Assembly: GCA_010015675.1 (NCBI GenBank)
Contig: ML976987.1
Location: forward strand, 351,873-415,872
Reading direction: 5' to 3'
DNA: 64,000 nt
Origin: Byssothecium circinans
Lineage: Eukaryota; Ascomycota; Dothideomycetes; Pleosporales; Massarinaceae
A program made the position numbers and the translations under genes. Below the pieces are notes generated by a model. It was not told where the DNA came from. It did not search any database and saw only the letters and a program-made list of their open reading frames with translations. The stretch's first letter is position 1. Each line of letters starts with the position of its first letter. Below, piece by piece: positions 30,603-41,807 of this stretch.

Positions 30603-31726
30603 CTACTTCTGCTGCCTCCTCCTCTTTCCGACCTGCGCAGAGAAACCAGTCTTGATAGCCGTGACGGACCGACGCGAGCCGCAGGAGTTGCAGGTGACAA
30701 AGTATAGACGATTCTCTCCCTTGTCGAGCTCCGAGTCGGGCGAGCGGCATGTCTTGCAGGTGACGTATTCGACAATGTAGCGGCGGAGAACGTTCTCAAT
30801 CTGCTTTTGCTGGAAGCGGCCCTTGATGACGAGGCGGCGGGATCCGTCGACTGAGCCGGAGGTACCCAATTCGGCGAAAAGGAATTGCGTCACTGCATGT
30901 ATTAGCAAGATGGAGCTCATGTAAAAGGGAGAGTGACATACCATGCTCGTCTGTTCGCTTCATACGCTTGCAGATCTCGGAGATGTTGGCGAAGATGGTC
31001 TTCTTGTTGCCTTCGCGGAGGCACTGCGGCGGTGGGATCTTGTAGCTCTTGGTGCCCGACGACATTAGATCCGGGTGTTGCGAGTGGAGCAGCGTGAAGA
31101 AACGGTTCAACAGCATGTTGTACGGTACCGGCGAGGTGTTTTCGTGTTGCCAGATACCCGTCCCCTTCATCATGTCACCCTCGAGCTCCTCGGCAGGGGT
31201 TTCGCCGTCGTCGTCCTTCTCGTCTCCGACCTTTGCGGCAAGCTGGGCCTCGAAGTCGTCGGCGGCATCTTCCTTGGGCTTCTTGGACTTCTTCTTCTTC
31301 TTCAGGCCAGAGAGAACGTCGTCCGCGTCGTCACCTTCAGTCTTGGGCTTCTTCTTCTTCTGTTGGGGGTTAGTTAGTGTGGGGTGGGGGTTTGTCAAAG
31401 GACGCACCTTCTTCGCGAGTCCGGCGAACATGTCGGTCGCCTCGTCGACCTCCTTGTCGCCTGTATATTGTGTGTCAGCGTCATTGCCTCCAGTATAGTT
31501 GTTGTGGGGTGCGGTCGTCGTACCGGCGGCGTGCGACTCGGCGCTGTTCTTCTCTCCGTTCATAGCGGCTGATTCGGTAACTTGGCCGTCACTATCGACG
31601 ATGATGGTAGACTCTTCGAAGGCGACACTCTTTCTAGGTTTCCGTTCCTGCAACACCGCTGCGTTAGCTTCGATGGTGAATTTTGTGAGGATGTGGGGTT
31701 CGCTGGAGACATACAGTTTCAGCCAT
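30603..31726 (-). CDS. SUI3: Translation initiation factor eIF2 subunit beta
   Basis: eIF2-beta is part of the ternary complex that brings initiator Met-tRNA to the ribosome. ATG at 31726 (MAET), intron 31714-31648, then [13 protein letters not shown]. Lysine blocks that bind eIF5/eIF2B are visible ([19 protein letters not shown]). The core carries [19 protein letters not shown] and [13 protein letters not shown], followed by intron 30941-30893 to [17 protein letters not shown]. The C-terminal C2-C2 zinc ribbon is [11 protein letters not shown] and [10 protein letters not shown]. Two more short introns (48 nt with ACTAAC near 31360-31410, and 63 nt near 31460-31525) are likely. Both are multiples of three without stops, so the frame alone cannot decide them. 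Confidence 0.93.
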
Positions 31727-32085
31727 GATTGCGGTGTTGTTTGCTACTGTTGCTACTGGATATGGCTTGTGTGTGAAACAGAGGGTGTGGTGTGTTGCCT
31801 CTTCGGTGTCGTGGGCGGATTTATCAATGTAGAGGATATGTGAGTCAAGTGGGACATACTTTCGCCGCACGCCTCGTTAGAGTCATCATAAATTGCCAAG
31901 ACTTTTCACGTGCCGGCCGCGCTAAGCCGAAGCCCCTCGCGCCGCGATTGGCCGCCACATGAGGCTTCGCGAACCGTGAGCAAAGCATAGCATTCATTGC
32001 CTCATCATCGATCAAGCTCCCCGATGCTCACTCGATAGCCACCTCTGTCCCGCAAACCCACTGCGCAAACCGATCTTCCACGACC
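31727..32085. promoter_or_regulatory. Bidirectional promoter between eIF2-beta and the Mim2-like gene
   Basis: 359 bases separate the two divergent ATGs. No long ORF fits here. A GC-rich segment with CACGTGCCGG lies near 31909. Confidence 0.45.
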
Positions 32086-32470
32086 ATGTCCATGGAGAAC
32101 AACGCAAGCTTCATCGAGCCGCCGATCAGCTTCTCGGACGCCGACGAGATCGATTCGCTGCCTTCCTCGTCAACAAGCTCCTCGGTCGACGATGACGAGT
32201 ACGTATCGGACGCAGAACGCGAGTGGAGAGAGTCTCTACAGCAGCTGGAACTTTTATTGACAATGGTTGTGGTCCCGTATGCGGGCAAGTACTTTGGGAG
32301 GAAGTGCGCGTACTGGGGTGAGTCGGATAGACAAGAATGAAGAAAGAAAGAGACTGACGCTTGCAGGCTGGGCGAAGTTTATGGAGTGGAAATACCCCGT
32401 CGAGATTGTCGTCACGAGTCCGAAGCTGTTCAAAGGCACAGGTGCCATCGAAGCGGCGGCATCGCTATAA
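32086..32470 (+). CDS. Mim2-like mitochondrial outer-membrane import protein
   Basis: Two exons (32086-32317 and 32367-32470, 49-nt intron with GTGAGT and TTGCAG) give 111 residues. An acidic, Ser-rich N-terminus (DADEIDSLPSSSTSSSVDDD) is followed by a hydrophobic helix (QLELLLTMVVVPYAGKYFG) and YWGWAKFMEWKYPVEIV just after it. This acidic head plus one membrane segment plus aromatic tail matches the Mim2 family as I recall it. Mim1/Mim2 inserts helical proteins into the mitochondrial outer membrane. Splitting by an intron makes both halves look like insignificant ORFs. Family call is from memory of motifs, so moderate confidence. Confidence 0.6.
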
Positions 32471-32656
32471 AGAGCGGTTTAGAGCGGTAGCCGTGGGATT
32501 GATACCGTACAGCAACGGCGTTTGGGCGCAGTATATATTACAGCATGCAGGACACCATGTACAGATCCTGCCTTGTGCAATTCAATTGAAACCTTTTTCT
32601 TCGCCAAACCAACACCGAATTAATTATCAACTGGAACCAATACCAAATACTACTAC

Positions 32657-33573
32657 CTACCGGGCGGACGTCACATAGTACCCTCCGTCCAACCTCTCCT
32701 TTGTTGGAATACCACCGTCATCTTCCCATATTATCTCATTCGCCTCCCTCTTCTTCCCCTTCGGCTTCCCCTCCTTGATCCTAAGCTTCTCAAAGAACAC
32801 ATAGGCGCCATAATACACTGCAGATGTATTCCCACCATGCTCGCCTTTCCTGGAGCGGAAGTCGTTGAGCTGCTTGGATTGAATCTTCTTAGGCGGCGTG
32901 CATGTGTGGTACTGCGCGGCAATGGTGCGCAGGAATGATGCGGGTGTGACACCAGGTTTTTGCAGGTGGAGCGTTATCTTGCGTCGGATTTCGTCGCATG
33001 CATCTATCACTGTCAGTCTCGTGATCTGATTGCTATCTTTCCTCAAGTACAAGGGATAAACTCACCATAGACAGGCACCTTATCTTCCATCTCACCCTCC
33101 AAAACCACATCACTAACATCCACATTTCCAGTCGCCCCCTTTTCCGCCTCCCCAGTCCCCTTCTTCGCCCTCTTCACCGTCTTCACACCCCTCAACTCGC
33201 GTTCCTTGAAGAAAACAGACGCCGCACTGTACACGGAGCTTCCTGCGCCGTTTCTGGGGCCATTCTGGCCCATGAACATCGAGTACGCGCGATTAGTGAC
33301 GCCGAGTGCTTTTTGGAACTCGCCGACCTTGAGCTCGTTGCTGTCGATTAGGGCGCGGATCTTGCGGCTGTCGGATGCGTGAGTGAGTGAGATAGGCGCA
33401 TGCGTGGAACGGAAGACCGCGGGATGCGAATTTGATATTGAGTACAAGGGAAATACGTAGGAAAGAGGATGCTAAACGCACCGTATAGCGTCGCAGTTGT
33501 CTGTCATGTCCATGTCTTCGATATCGGCTTCGAGCTCGTCTTCGTGCATGGTTAGGTAGACGCGCTTGGGCAT
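32657..33573 (-). CDS. Protein with two copies of a DUF7726-like domain
   Basis: Three exons (33573-33482, 33367-33066, 33003-32657) give 246 residues. After a short acidic start (MPKRVYLTMHEDELEADIED), the same domain appears twice. Copy 1: NCDAIRRKIRALIDSNELKV, FQKALGVTNRAYSMFMGQNG and SSVYSAASVFFKERELRG. Copy 2: ACDEIRRKITLHLQKPGVTP, FLRTIAAQYH, LNDFRSRKGEHGGNTSAVY and YGAYVFFEKLRIKEGKPK. Both introns fall just beside the C-(D/E)-xIR motif (inside copy 1, just before copy 2), consistent with internal duplication. The domain is known in ascomycetes with no defined biochemical role; its helical, basic character could suit nucleic-acid binding, but that is inference. Confidence 0.75.
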
Positions 33574-33953
33574 GGTGGATAGGGTTGTCCGGTCACAGTG
33601 GCTTGGAAACCGATATCAGAACAAAAGGAATTCGGAATGGTGACTTGCTCGAATAGCTCTGGAGATTCGGATTTGGACCAGTGAGTGGGTTGAAGTGGGA
33701 TGTGAATAGGTGCAGATGACGACGCGTCCTGAAACTGGGGTCGTTGGGTTGAAATTAAGGTTTTGGGTAGAGGCGACGCGTTGGAGCTTGGGGGTTGGGG
33801 TGCGCTGTGCGGGACGCAATGTCATGTGCTTATTGGATCTCCCAGGGCTTGCCTATCATAGTATCTGTACATCAAAACTGCTTGAGAGGGTGATGCTCAT
33901 GAGGGAGAGTATTGATTCGGTTGTTGTTTGCATCTCTGACAATGTCTTAATGA
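33574..33953. other. Upstream region of the DUF7726-like gene, ending at a Fot1 insertion
   Basis: No supported gene. The sequence runs directly into the TA target site of the Fot1-like element. Confidence 0.35.
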
Positions 33954-33955
33954 TA

Positions 33956-35784
33956 ACGTGTTTTATCAGCAAGCTGGCCACATCGGCAAGCTGGCCACCC
34001 CACCAAAGACGCGTCCTCAACCACCTCTCTATCCACTATGCCGCCACAACCACAAGCCCAAAGGCTCTCAAAAGAAGGCCGATTAGGCCTTGCAGTTGCC
34101 TCTTTTCAATCAAACCCTCTATTATCTGTGCGCAAGCTAGCAGCAGCCTATAATGTACCAAGATCAACTCTACAGACGCGCCTTCAGGGTATACGGCCAA
34201 AGAATGAGACTAGACCACCAAACCGAAAGCTATCGCCTACTGAGGAGCAGTCTCTAGTTCAATGGATACTAGACCTCGATCGACGAGGATTTCCACCCCA
34301 GATTATCGACGTACGACGAATGGCAGACGTTCTAGTTACAGCGCGCGGCGAATCTCCTCCTCCTCCCCTAGGCAAGCTCTGGGCAACGCGCTTTATCTAG
34401 GCTCAGTTAGAGCTTCAGACAAAGTGGAATAGGAAGCGCGACGTACAGCGCGCGAAAGCTGAAGATCCTATCGCGATTCAGGCCTGGTTCAAGCTCGTTA
34501 AGGACACGCGTCAGCGCTATGGGATACTAGATCAGGATATCTACAACTTTGATAAGACTAGCTTTGCTATGGGTGTCGCCGCGACGTCAAAGGTAGTCAC
34601 TAGCTCTGACACAATTGGCAAAGCAGTCGCTATTCAGCCAGGTAACCAGCAGTGGGTTACTGCGATTGAGGGGGTGAGTGCTGCTGGCTGGTCTATCCCA
34701 CCCTTCATTATCCTACCAGGAAAGCTCCACCAAGCAGCCTGGTATCGTGATATACCTGGCAACTAGATCCTTGCTGTCAGCGATAACGGCTGGACGACCG
34801 ATCAGCTAGGCTACACCTGGCTAAAGCACTTCGAGAGCTATACCAAGACGCGTACAGTAGGGACCTATCGGCTGCTTATCCTAGACGGCCACGGTAGCCA
34901 TGCTACGCCTGAATTCGATCAGTACTGTACAGAGAATCGAATAATCACCCTCTGTATGCCGCCTTATAGCTCGCATCTACTACAGCCACTAGATGTAGGC
35001 TGTTTCTCGCCTCTGAAGCGCGCGTACGGCCAAGCTATCCAGCAGCTCGCTCGCCAACATGTCTTCCACGTCGACAAAGTAGACTTCCTATCTATCTACA
35101 GCCAGGCTAGAGCGATAGCCTTAACAGCAGAGAATATCCAAGCTGGCTTTCAAGCGACAGGGCTAGTCCTATATAGCTCAGAACGCGTCCTTTCGTCTCT
35201 AACTATTGTACGAACACCGTCACCACCACAGACAGAAGCCGCAGCAGGAGAACAGTGGATAGCTGAGACACCTCATACAGTAGCTCAGCTTCAGCAGCAG
35301 GCTTGACTTATCCAGGACCGCCTTCGTCGTCAGTCACAGAGCCCTACTACCCAGGCTATCCGCCAGCTTGTTAAAGGTTGTCAACTTGCTATGCACTCAG
35401 CAGCTATCCTTGTAGAGGAGAATACAAAGCTTCAGGCAGCTAGTCAGCGCCAACAGCGTAAGCAGACGCAGCGCCGACAGTATATTGCCCGTGGAGGCGC
35501 TCTACAGGCTCAGGAAGGTCAATTGCTTGCTATAGAGGCTGATAGGGTAGCTCAGGAGGGTGAGCCGATAGATCAACCACAGCGACGTCGCGCACCACCA
35601 ACGTGCAGCAACTGTCACGTTCAAGGCCATAATAGGACTCAGTGTACTACTAGATAGCCCAAATCTATCAGTTCTATTTATATCGCGATTTCTTGTAGCG
35701 TTGTTGAGCTATTATACGAAGACGGCGTCTTTTTTGGTGGGGTGGCCAGCTTGCTGATGTGGCCAGCTTGCTGATAAAACACGT
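33956..35784 (+). mobile_element. Fot1/pogo-type DNA transposon, 1829 bp
   Basis: Terminal inverted repeats of about 50 bp start ACGTGTTTTATCAGCAAGCT and are near-identical at the two ends (one mismatch in the first 48 bp). Each contains AGCAAGCTGGCCAC twice in tandem. TA flanks both sides (33954-33955 and 35785-35786), the target of this superfamily. One transposase gene fills the interior. Confidence 0.92.
34038..35657 (+). pseudogene. Fot1/pogo transposase with C-terminal zinc knuckle, three stops
   Basis: One frame of 540 codons beginning MPPQPQAQRLSKEGRLGLA. Domains in order: a psq/CENP-B-type helix-turn-helix (LLSVRKLAAAYNVPRSTLQT; SLVQWILDLDRRGFPP), then the DDE_1 core with all three catalytic Asp visible (IYNFDKTSF, LLILDGHGSH, LLQPLDVGCFSPLK), a Gln-rich linker, and a final CCHC knuckle (CSNCHVQGHNRTQC). 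Stops are TAG at about 34398, TAG at about 34764 and TGA at about 35305. No frameshift is present. The damage is light compared with the other elements here, so this copy is the youngest or least exposed to RIP. The internal stops still prevent a full protein. Confidence 0.88.
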
Positions 35785-35786
35785 TA

Positions 35787-36147
35787 GCAAGTATCTCTAC
35801 ATCTGCACGACCGCATGTTACATTGGAAAGGGTCAGCAACAACCGTGACTTCCAATAGCTTCGTAAAACACAAATATAAATACCGGATTCCTCCCTCCTG
35901 GCTCAGGACCAAAAGGAACCTCGAAAAAGGTAAAACATCCCTCTGTCACCTCACCCATGAATCGAGCGTGCAAGACCCCCCAAAGCAAAGGGAAAGCAAA
36001 AGAGAATAAGAAAAGAGTCCAAACCCTAAATACGGGAACCTGTCAGGAGTCAAGATGAATCGTGCAGATGCCTTACCACATGGACCATCCAGTAATATCC
36101 GTTGATGATGGCCAGTAGACCACATGCTCTTTGCTTGTTTAAGTTTA
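35787..36147. other. Short unique stretch between Fot1 and MITE copy 3
   Basis: No ORF of note. It would have been contiguous with 33574-33953 before the Fot1 insertion. Confidence 0.4.
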
Positions 36148-36152
36148 GTCTC

Positions 36153-36376
36153 CACGCGATTGAAACAATTCGCCGCACACCAAAAAGCTTTAGCTCATAT
36201 TTAGCTATACCTAACGAAGCCTTTTTAACCTCTTTATACTCCTACGTAAAAGAGCAGGCCTAGCTTTACAATTCTATATTTTATTAAAGTAAAGGAGAGT
36301 AATTAACGTGTTAGTAATTGTAGGTGGTCTTTAGTGAGAGAGTATTATGTGTGTGGGGAATTCCTTCAACCGCGTG
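36153..36376 (-). mobile_element. MITE copy 3 (224 bp, inverted, 5-bp TSD GTCTC)
   Basis: Reverse-orientation member of the family at 21469 and 24118. It starts CACGCGATTGAAACAATTCG and ends CAACCGCGTG. GTCTC is present on both sides (36148-36152 and 36377-36381). It sits about 235 bp beyond the 3' end of the Ku80 gene. Confidence 0.9.
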
Positions 36377-36611
36377 GTCTCCTGATCTAGTGTTTAAGTA
36401 TACCTTGCAGGAGGGTTCGGCTTCGTAATATTCAAGTTTCAGGGCGGGTACAGTACTCCTTCAGGGTGCAAGGAACAGCAAACACAGCGCATGGCGAGTC
36501 TTTTCCCTCCAAAATATCAGACGTATTCACAAACACATGTTCATCATCTTCCAAGCACCGTGACCACTCCCCATCCACTCCGATCTCACCACAAGGCCCC
36601 CCGACAACCAC

Positions 36612-39155
36612 CTACCCCTTATAAAACTCCATCGCCTCCTCCTCCGTAACCCCACTAGCGAAACACCTCTTCCGGTCCACAAGCCCATACCTCGACCCCC
36701 TAACCTTCCACCACATCTCTCTCCTCTCCCCTCCTAACTCCCCACCCAGCAACTCCCTCTTCAACTCCCTCACAAACGAATTCCACATGTCCGGCTCCTC
36801 AAGCTCCGTAAGCTCATCCCGCATAACCCGCATCGCCTCCAGTGCCCTGCCATACCCAGACTCTCCCACGCTGTTCTTGATGAGTTTGCGGATCTCGGCG
36901 GCCATACCGTTGGCGGCTTCTTGGATGGCGTCGAGGTCGTCGGTGGCGCCGATGGCGCGCTTGAATGACGGGATGAGGTTCGTAGAGTCGATTTTGACAC
37001 GTTTGGGGTTTCCGAGGAGGGCGTCGACGTCGAGGCCCGAGAGGGGTTTTTCGCGGTCCGCACGGGAGCGTTTTCCGCGGCCCTTGGTCTTTGGGGGAAC
37101 TTTCTTGACGTCGGCGGCGGTTTTAAGGGCTGCGAGTTGTGATTCGGTTGTCTGGAGGAGCTCGGCGGGTGGGTTGGAGTATTTTGTTAGGATTTGAGGG
37201 GGGTCGGGGAGGGGGAGCGTTGGATCGGGATGCGTGGCTCGCCAGCGGATGATTTGGTTTACGCGGTGCAGGAGGGGCGAATATGTATCTTCTGGTTTTG
37301 CGTATTCTGTTGGCTCGCCGTCGTCGTCTTTGTCGAAGGTGGAGAGGTCCATGGCATCGACATATTCGCTCATTGATTGCTTGAGCTCGGCACTGGGCAG
37401 ATCTTTGTGCTCTGTTATCGTCTTGCCGGATACTGTGAGCTTCTTGTCGAGGGGAGGGAACTTGTAGCGGCGCATATCTTCTTCAAAGGGGAGTTCAACT
37501 TCAATGAGTGCTTCGGTGTCTAGCTCGATACGCGGTGCTAGGAGAACAATGAGGGGAGGTTTCTGCTCCTTGACGACGAGACGGGCAACTGCATAGCACT
37601 CTGCCTCCCATAGTGCGTTTATGAATGAGGATAGAGCCAACTTCGCTTCTGGATTCGTCTTCTGTGGAACAATGTAGTTGGAGCGTGACATTGCCAGGTA
37701 TCGGTCGAACTTGTTGGCGTCCATGAAACCGATCAATTCCAGCCCGGGCTGAGTTTCAATGTTCACAACGCCTGCGTCTGAGTTGCTAATATGGACGGCC
37801 GTACGGCCATACTCATAACCACGTTCGAGGTCCTCTGGCTCCACATTCATCTTCTGGCCCGGATCATCGGGGTTGTCGACCTGGTATACGCGCTGGTTCC
37901 TTACAGCTGACAGTTGGCCGTCCATGGGATGGTCATCGCCGACTACTGTACCTGTTGATTGTGTGCTGGATCCGGCGAGATCTGTTCGCACCGCAAAAGA
38001 GCTGGCTGATGGTGGTTTGGCGACCATGGTGCAGGGATAGCGTTCCACGTCAATTGTGAGGGTAGCCGTGTATTTGACCGCGTCTCCAAGTGTAAGTGTG
38101 CCCCTGTAGCTGGGCGTGGGTCGCACTTCTTTGATACGCGGAATTTGTAGCTGTTCGATAGCTTCTTCGAGTGTGCCAAAGTTGCCGCCGCAGTCATCGA
38201 CAAATTCTTTGAGAATCGTCTCGTTTTGCTCCTACCAGGATCAGCGGTTGAACAAGCTTCATATTGATGATGTTACCTTGTGAGCATCTTTGTCCTCCTC
38301 TTTATATCCACTATCAGGGTCATCGAAATCAACGCCTCTACAGCAAATCAGTAGGCAAGCATGACTTCGGCAGCGTTGATACTCACAGTAAAGTGACTTC
38401 GATCGCTGCGGAAGCATCACCGTCACCTTTTATCTTGCTCGTGATACCAGCAAGATCTTGCGTATCCATATAGCCCCTCCCATCCGTCACAATGATTATT
38501 CGTCGATCGAATTTGAGCGGATTGCCATTTTTTCCCTTCGTTGCCGAATCGATCTGCATTATTGCTACAGCCACCGCGGACAATACTACCCTCCGTTAAC
38601 GAAGACTTCGAAGCACATGGATGCACTCACCATCGCCACTGCTCGTCGAGCTAGGCTTGATGTTGCTCTGGAGCTTCCGTATATCTGGAAGGAGATATCT
38701 ACACCGACTCAACGGAATTCAATCACCAAAGGTAGCCATACTCACTGTTTGAGTTCCGAATACACTGTGATATTCTCATACCCCTCCTCCTCTTCAACAA
38801 GTTCTCGAACATCCGTTGCTACCGCACAATCAGTACGCCCTCGCTTACCATCTTTCCATGAACTTACTATCGGTCCTGAAGCCAATGACACTCATAAGCG
38901 CTGTCTTCCGTCCAGTACCAACCTGCATCCAAGAATCAGTACACATGCTCGTATCTCATGCGCGAGACCCCTTTGGTTCATCGGGAACCCCAGACTCTTG
39001 GCGCGCATCAACCCAGCTCAACATACAGTGGTAGTAATCTTATCCCACACGTACTCCATCGCCCACTCCAGGTCCGTCTGATCCCTTCCATGCCTCTTCT
39101 CTCCCATCGTCTCGCCGAGGTCCAGAATGAAAACGGTCGCTTCTTTGCCCGCCAT
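36612..39155 (-). CDS. KU80: Ku80, ATP-dependent DNA helicase II subunit 2
   Basis: Ku80 pairs with Ku70 to bind DNA ends in non-homologous end joining and at telomeres. Seven exons can be built: 39155-39027, 38922-38868, 38818-38746, 38698-38631, 38585-38387, 38337-38277 and 38231-36612, giving 734 residues, the normal fungal length. The N-terminal von Willebrand A domain reads [43 protein letters not shown] and [11 protein letters not shown]. The Ku core follows ([69 protein letters not shown]). The C-terminus has the helical Ku-C region ([20 protein letters not shown]). All splice sites are GT-AG and all phases agree. Intron sizes are 43-104 nt. Confidence 0.93.
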
Positions 39156-39716
39156 GATTGCGGCGTGGGGCGAACGCTCGTTGGGAAATAGATGACGAGA
39201 CGTAAATGATCGATTCGAGATAGGCAGACGAGAGTGAAGAGAAAGGATTAATTGGAGAAAGAGGAAAGAAGAGAGAGTACGATTGTGAATTTAAAGATGG
39301 CGGCGATGAAGAGCTAACACTTTGAAAGCAAGCGTGAGCTCAGGCAACAAGCGCGCACGGACACAAACTTTGGGAACCGCGACGCGATCTCACGTGGGAA
39401 GCGAGTCTATCTACTTTGGAACGGCGATAATGGTACTCAGGTCTCGCGCTTCTTTATAGATGCATTTAATAGCATTTGTGTCGTCCAGTTCAGAAAGATT
39501 CTCAAAGGCCGCCAAAAGATGAATTGCCTGAAGTCTGGCTTCATTCATATCGCTCCTTCAACTCCGACCCACACCAAACGCCATGCAAAATGCTCCCAAA
39601 TGGCCACGCTTAATTCCCCTAGTAAGCTCCTGATACACATGTATACATGCCCAGTTGATCCAATCTAGACATGCATGTTGAACTGTGCCTCTCCACCGCA
39701 CCCAACCACCACCGCG
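39156..39716. other. Ku80 upstream region and parvulin 3' region
   Basis: 560 bases with no supported ORF. GA-rich bases (about 39225-39280) precede the Ku80 ATG. Confidence 0.35.
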
Positions 39717-40103
39717 TCACTTTCTCCCCTCAACCATAATAATATGATAACCCTCCCCCGTCCGACACTCCCCCAACTTTGGACTCCCCGTCGAACTGGG
39801 CTCAAGCTGATACGCCACCTTTTCAAACTCCGCCAGCAAACTGCCCCTCGTTTTCCATCCCAGACTGCCCCCCTGCCGCGCCTTATCCTCACTCATCTCC
39901 CTCGCCACCTCATCGAATTTGGCTCCGTTCCTTAGCTTTTCCATGGCTTCTTCCTTTTTCGAGTGCTTCTCGCAGAGGATGTGGCGGACGTTGATGCTGG
40001 TGGCTGGTTTGAGCTTCCCACTTCCGCTCCCTTTTCCTCCGTTTTCTTTGCCGCCTTTTGCGCCGCTGTCGTCTTTGGCTTTGCCTTTGTTTCTCGGCGG
40101 CAT
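39717..40103 (-). CDS. PIN4: Parvulin-type peptidyl-prolyl cis-trans isomerase (Pin4/Par14 type)
   Basis: 128 residues from ATG 40103, no intron. A Lys/Gly-rich basic head (KGKAKDDSGAKGGKENGGKG) is followed by the parvulin fold: NVRHILCEKHSKKEEAMEKL, FDEVAREMSEDKARQGGSLG, GSLLAEFEKVAYQLEP and GYHIIMVEGRK. Human PIN4 (Par14) has the same basic head plus parvulin layout and binds DNA and pre-ribosomes. It lacks the WW domain of Pin1/Ess1. The length equals that of the family (about 130). Confidence 0.9.
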   Translation of the reverse strand: MPPRNKGKAKDDSGAKGGKENGGKGSGSGKLKPATSINVRHILCEKHSKKEEAMEKLRNGAKFDEVAREMSEDKARQGGSLGWKTRGSLLAEFEKVAYQLEPSSTGSPKLGECRTGEGYHIIMVEGRK

Positions 40104-41188
40104 TGCGGCGAGGGCGCGGATACGGGATGACTGGGGTACGCGGGAGTCGTATGCGTGGGGATTTGTGTCGTGAAATGAATTTAGAGCAGTGTATGTCCAG
40201 TCAAGCTATGTACGGTCCAAGGTGGGATGTCGATCTTAAATGTGGGGCGGGCAGAAGGCGAAAGGCGGTCACAGCCCCACGAAGGCACTTGGTCATCTGT
40301 CATGAACAAAGCACCTAAGGTTTGCTGCATTGTCGCATTCATTACTGTCTAACAAAACACATGAGAGCGCACGAAACTACCCATAATACAAAGCACAACA
40401 TGACCCATCGGAGTGAGCAAAGCAGGTCGAGACTGATCGTTTGTCTGTATATTCACTTGTCAAGGTGTCGTCGGGGAGAGGCGCCGAGGTGATGTCTGAC
40501 GACCTCAATCATCCTTCGAGCCTCTTGCTCTGCCTCCTGCTTTCGCAAGCATGCCTGAGCCAGTTGCAGGCGCAGAGCCACCCGAGGGAGCCATGCATGG
40601 ATGCTCCGCTAAAGCCTGGGGTGCGAAGGTAGTAGGCACGGTAGGCAAAGCCGCAAAGCTTGCAAGGAAAGACTGTGTGTAACGTGTGTAACGTGTGTAA
40701 CGCGGTTCAGGCATCCCTGCAAAGGTTGACCTTGCACGCAAATCAGGCAATCAGAACACATGCACGGGCACTACTCGCCCCACTCGCCACGCGTCGGACG
40801 AGCAGTCCAAGCTTCACCTTCCGGCATCAATGCAGGAACCTTTGACATCTGGATCATGTTACCAATTGAAAACACGACGGTCCGAACATGGACCATGGAT
40901 TACTCCGTACGCCGTCTCCATCGTGGCCCATGTTTCGTAGCAAGTGCTCGCGGCTCTTCTGTTTTCGCCTCCTCCTTTTCTGCTTCCTGTAAACCGATCG
41001 GTCGCCCTCGCCGAGGCCTCTTCTTACGTCAAACGTACCTTGTTCCTTGCCTGAACTGGCCTACGCAGGCTCGCGTCCGACTCTTGGTCTTGTTTGCACT
41101 GGGCGTATGCTGTGTTGACGGGCAAGTGTATCCATTGGCGAATTTGGACATCAGGTCAAAAACAGTCTAACTATCCACAGAGGGCATC
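40104..41188. other. Intergenic region, possibly LINE 5' UTR at its right end
   Basis: No supported gene. A short tandem repeat of GTGTGTAACGT type (three units) lies at about 40675-40703. How much of 40800-41188 belongs to the LINE is unknown. Confidence 0.35.
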
Positions 41189-41807
41189 ATGTCGGAACCG
41201 GCCACCGTACAGCGACGGTATCTGCATGAGCTCGCTCTTGAGAACGGACATCTCGACTCTGAGAACTGCGCAGACTACGACGGCGCCGCTACTATCCCTG
41301 ATGATTCACAATCATACCCACAACGGCTACGCATAGTCTCAGCAAATGCGAATGGTAACTAGACAAAGCAAAGAGCCCTTGCCAACGTTGGAGCCACACT
41401 TATCTGCTACCAAGAAGCTAATAAGAAATATATGGACTCACTCCCTGGATACTGTCGGGTTGCCAACCATAGAAATGAGAGCGATGGCTATAGGAAGTTA
41501 TCACAATGCGTGTACGTCAACAAAGACTATCCCTAAAACTTCTGTTGCCCTTTGCAAATTGATTGCTCCTGCTCTAATAACGCCCGTAAACTTCATGAGT
41601 AACACATCAGCTATGTCAGATTGACGCTTAAAAATGGCTCTAGCATCATCGTAATGAACATCTACAATCACAAAACTAAACTCCCTATAAGCTGTATGAC
41701 TTTTATTCTTCTCCTCTATCCTAAAGATAAGTATATCATCTTGGGTGATTTTAACCTCCATCACGCCGATTGGGCTGGGAATAAGCCTCTTCCCGGACAG
41801 CATTCTA

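Noticed and set aside
31049..31572. Plus-strand ORFs opposite eIF2-beta with poly-Phe and poly-Leu
   Set aside because: They are the antisense of lysine and glutamate codon runs of eIF2-beta.
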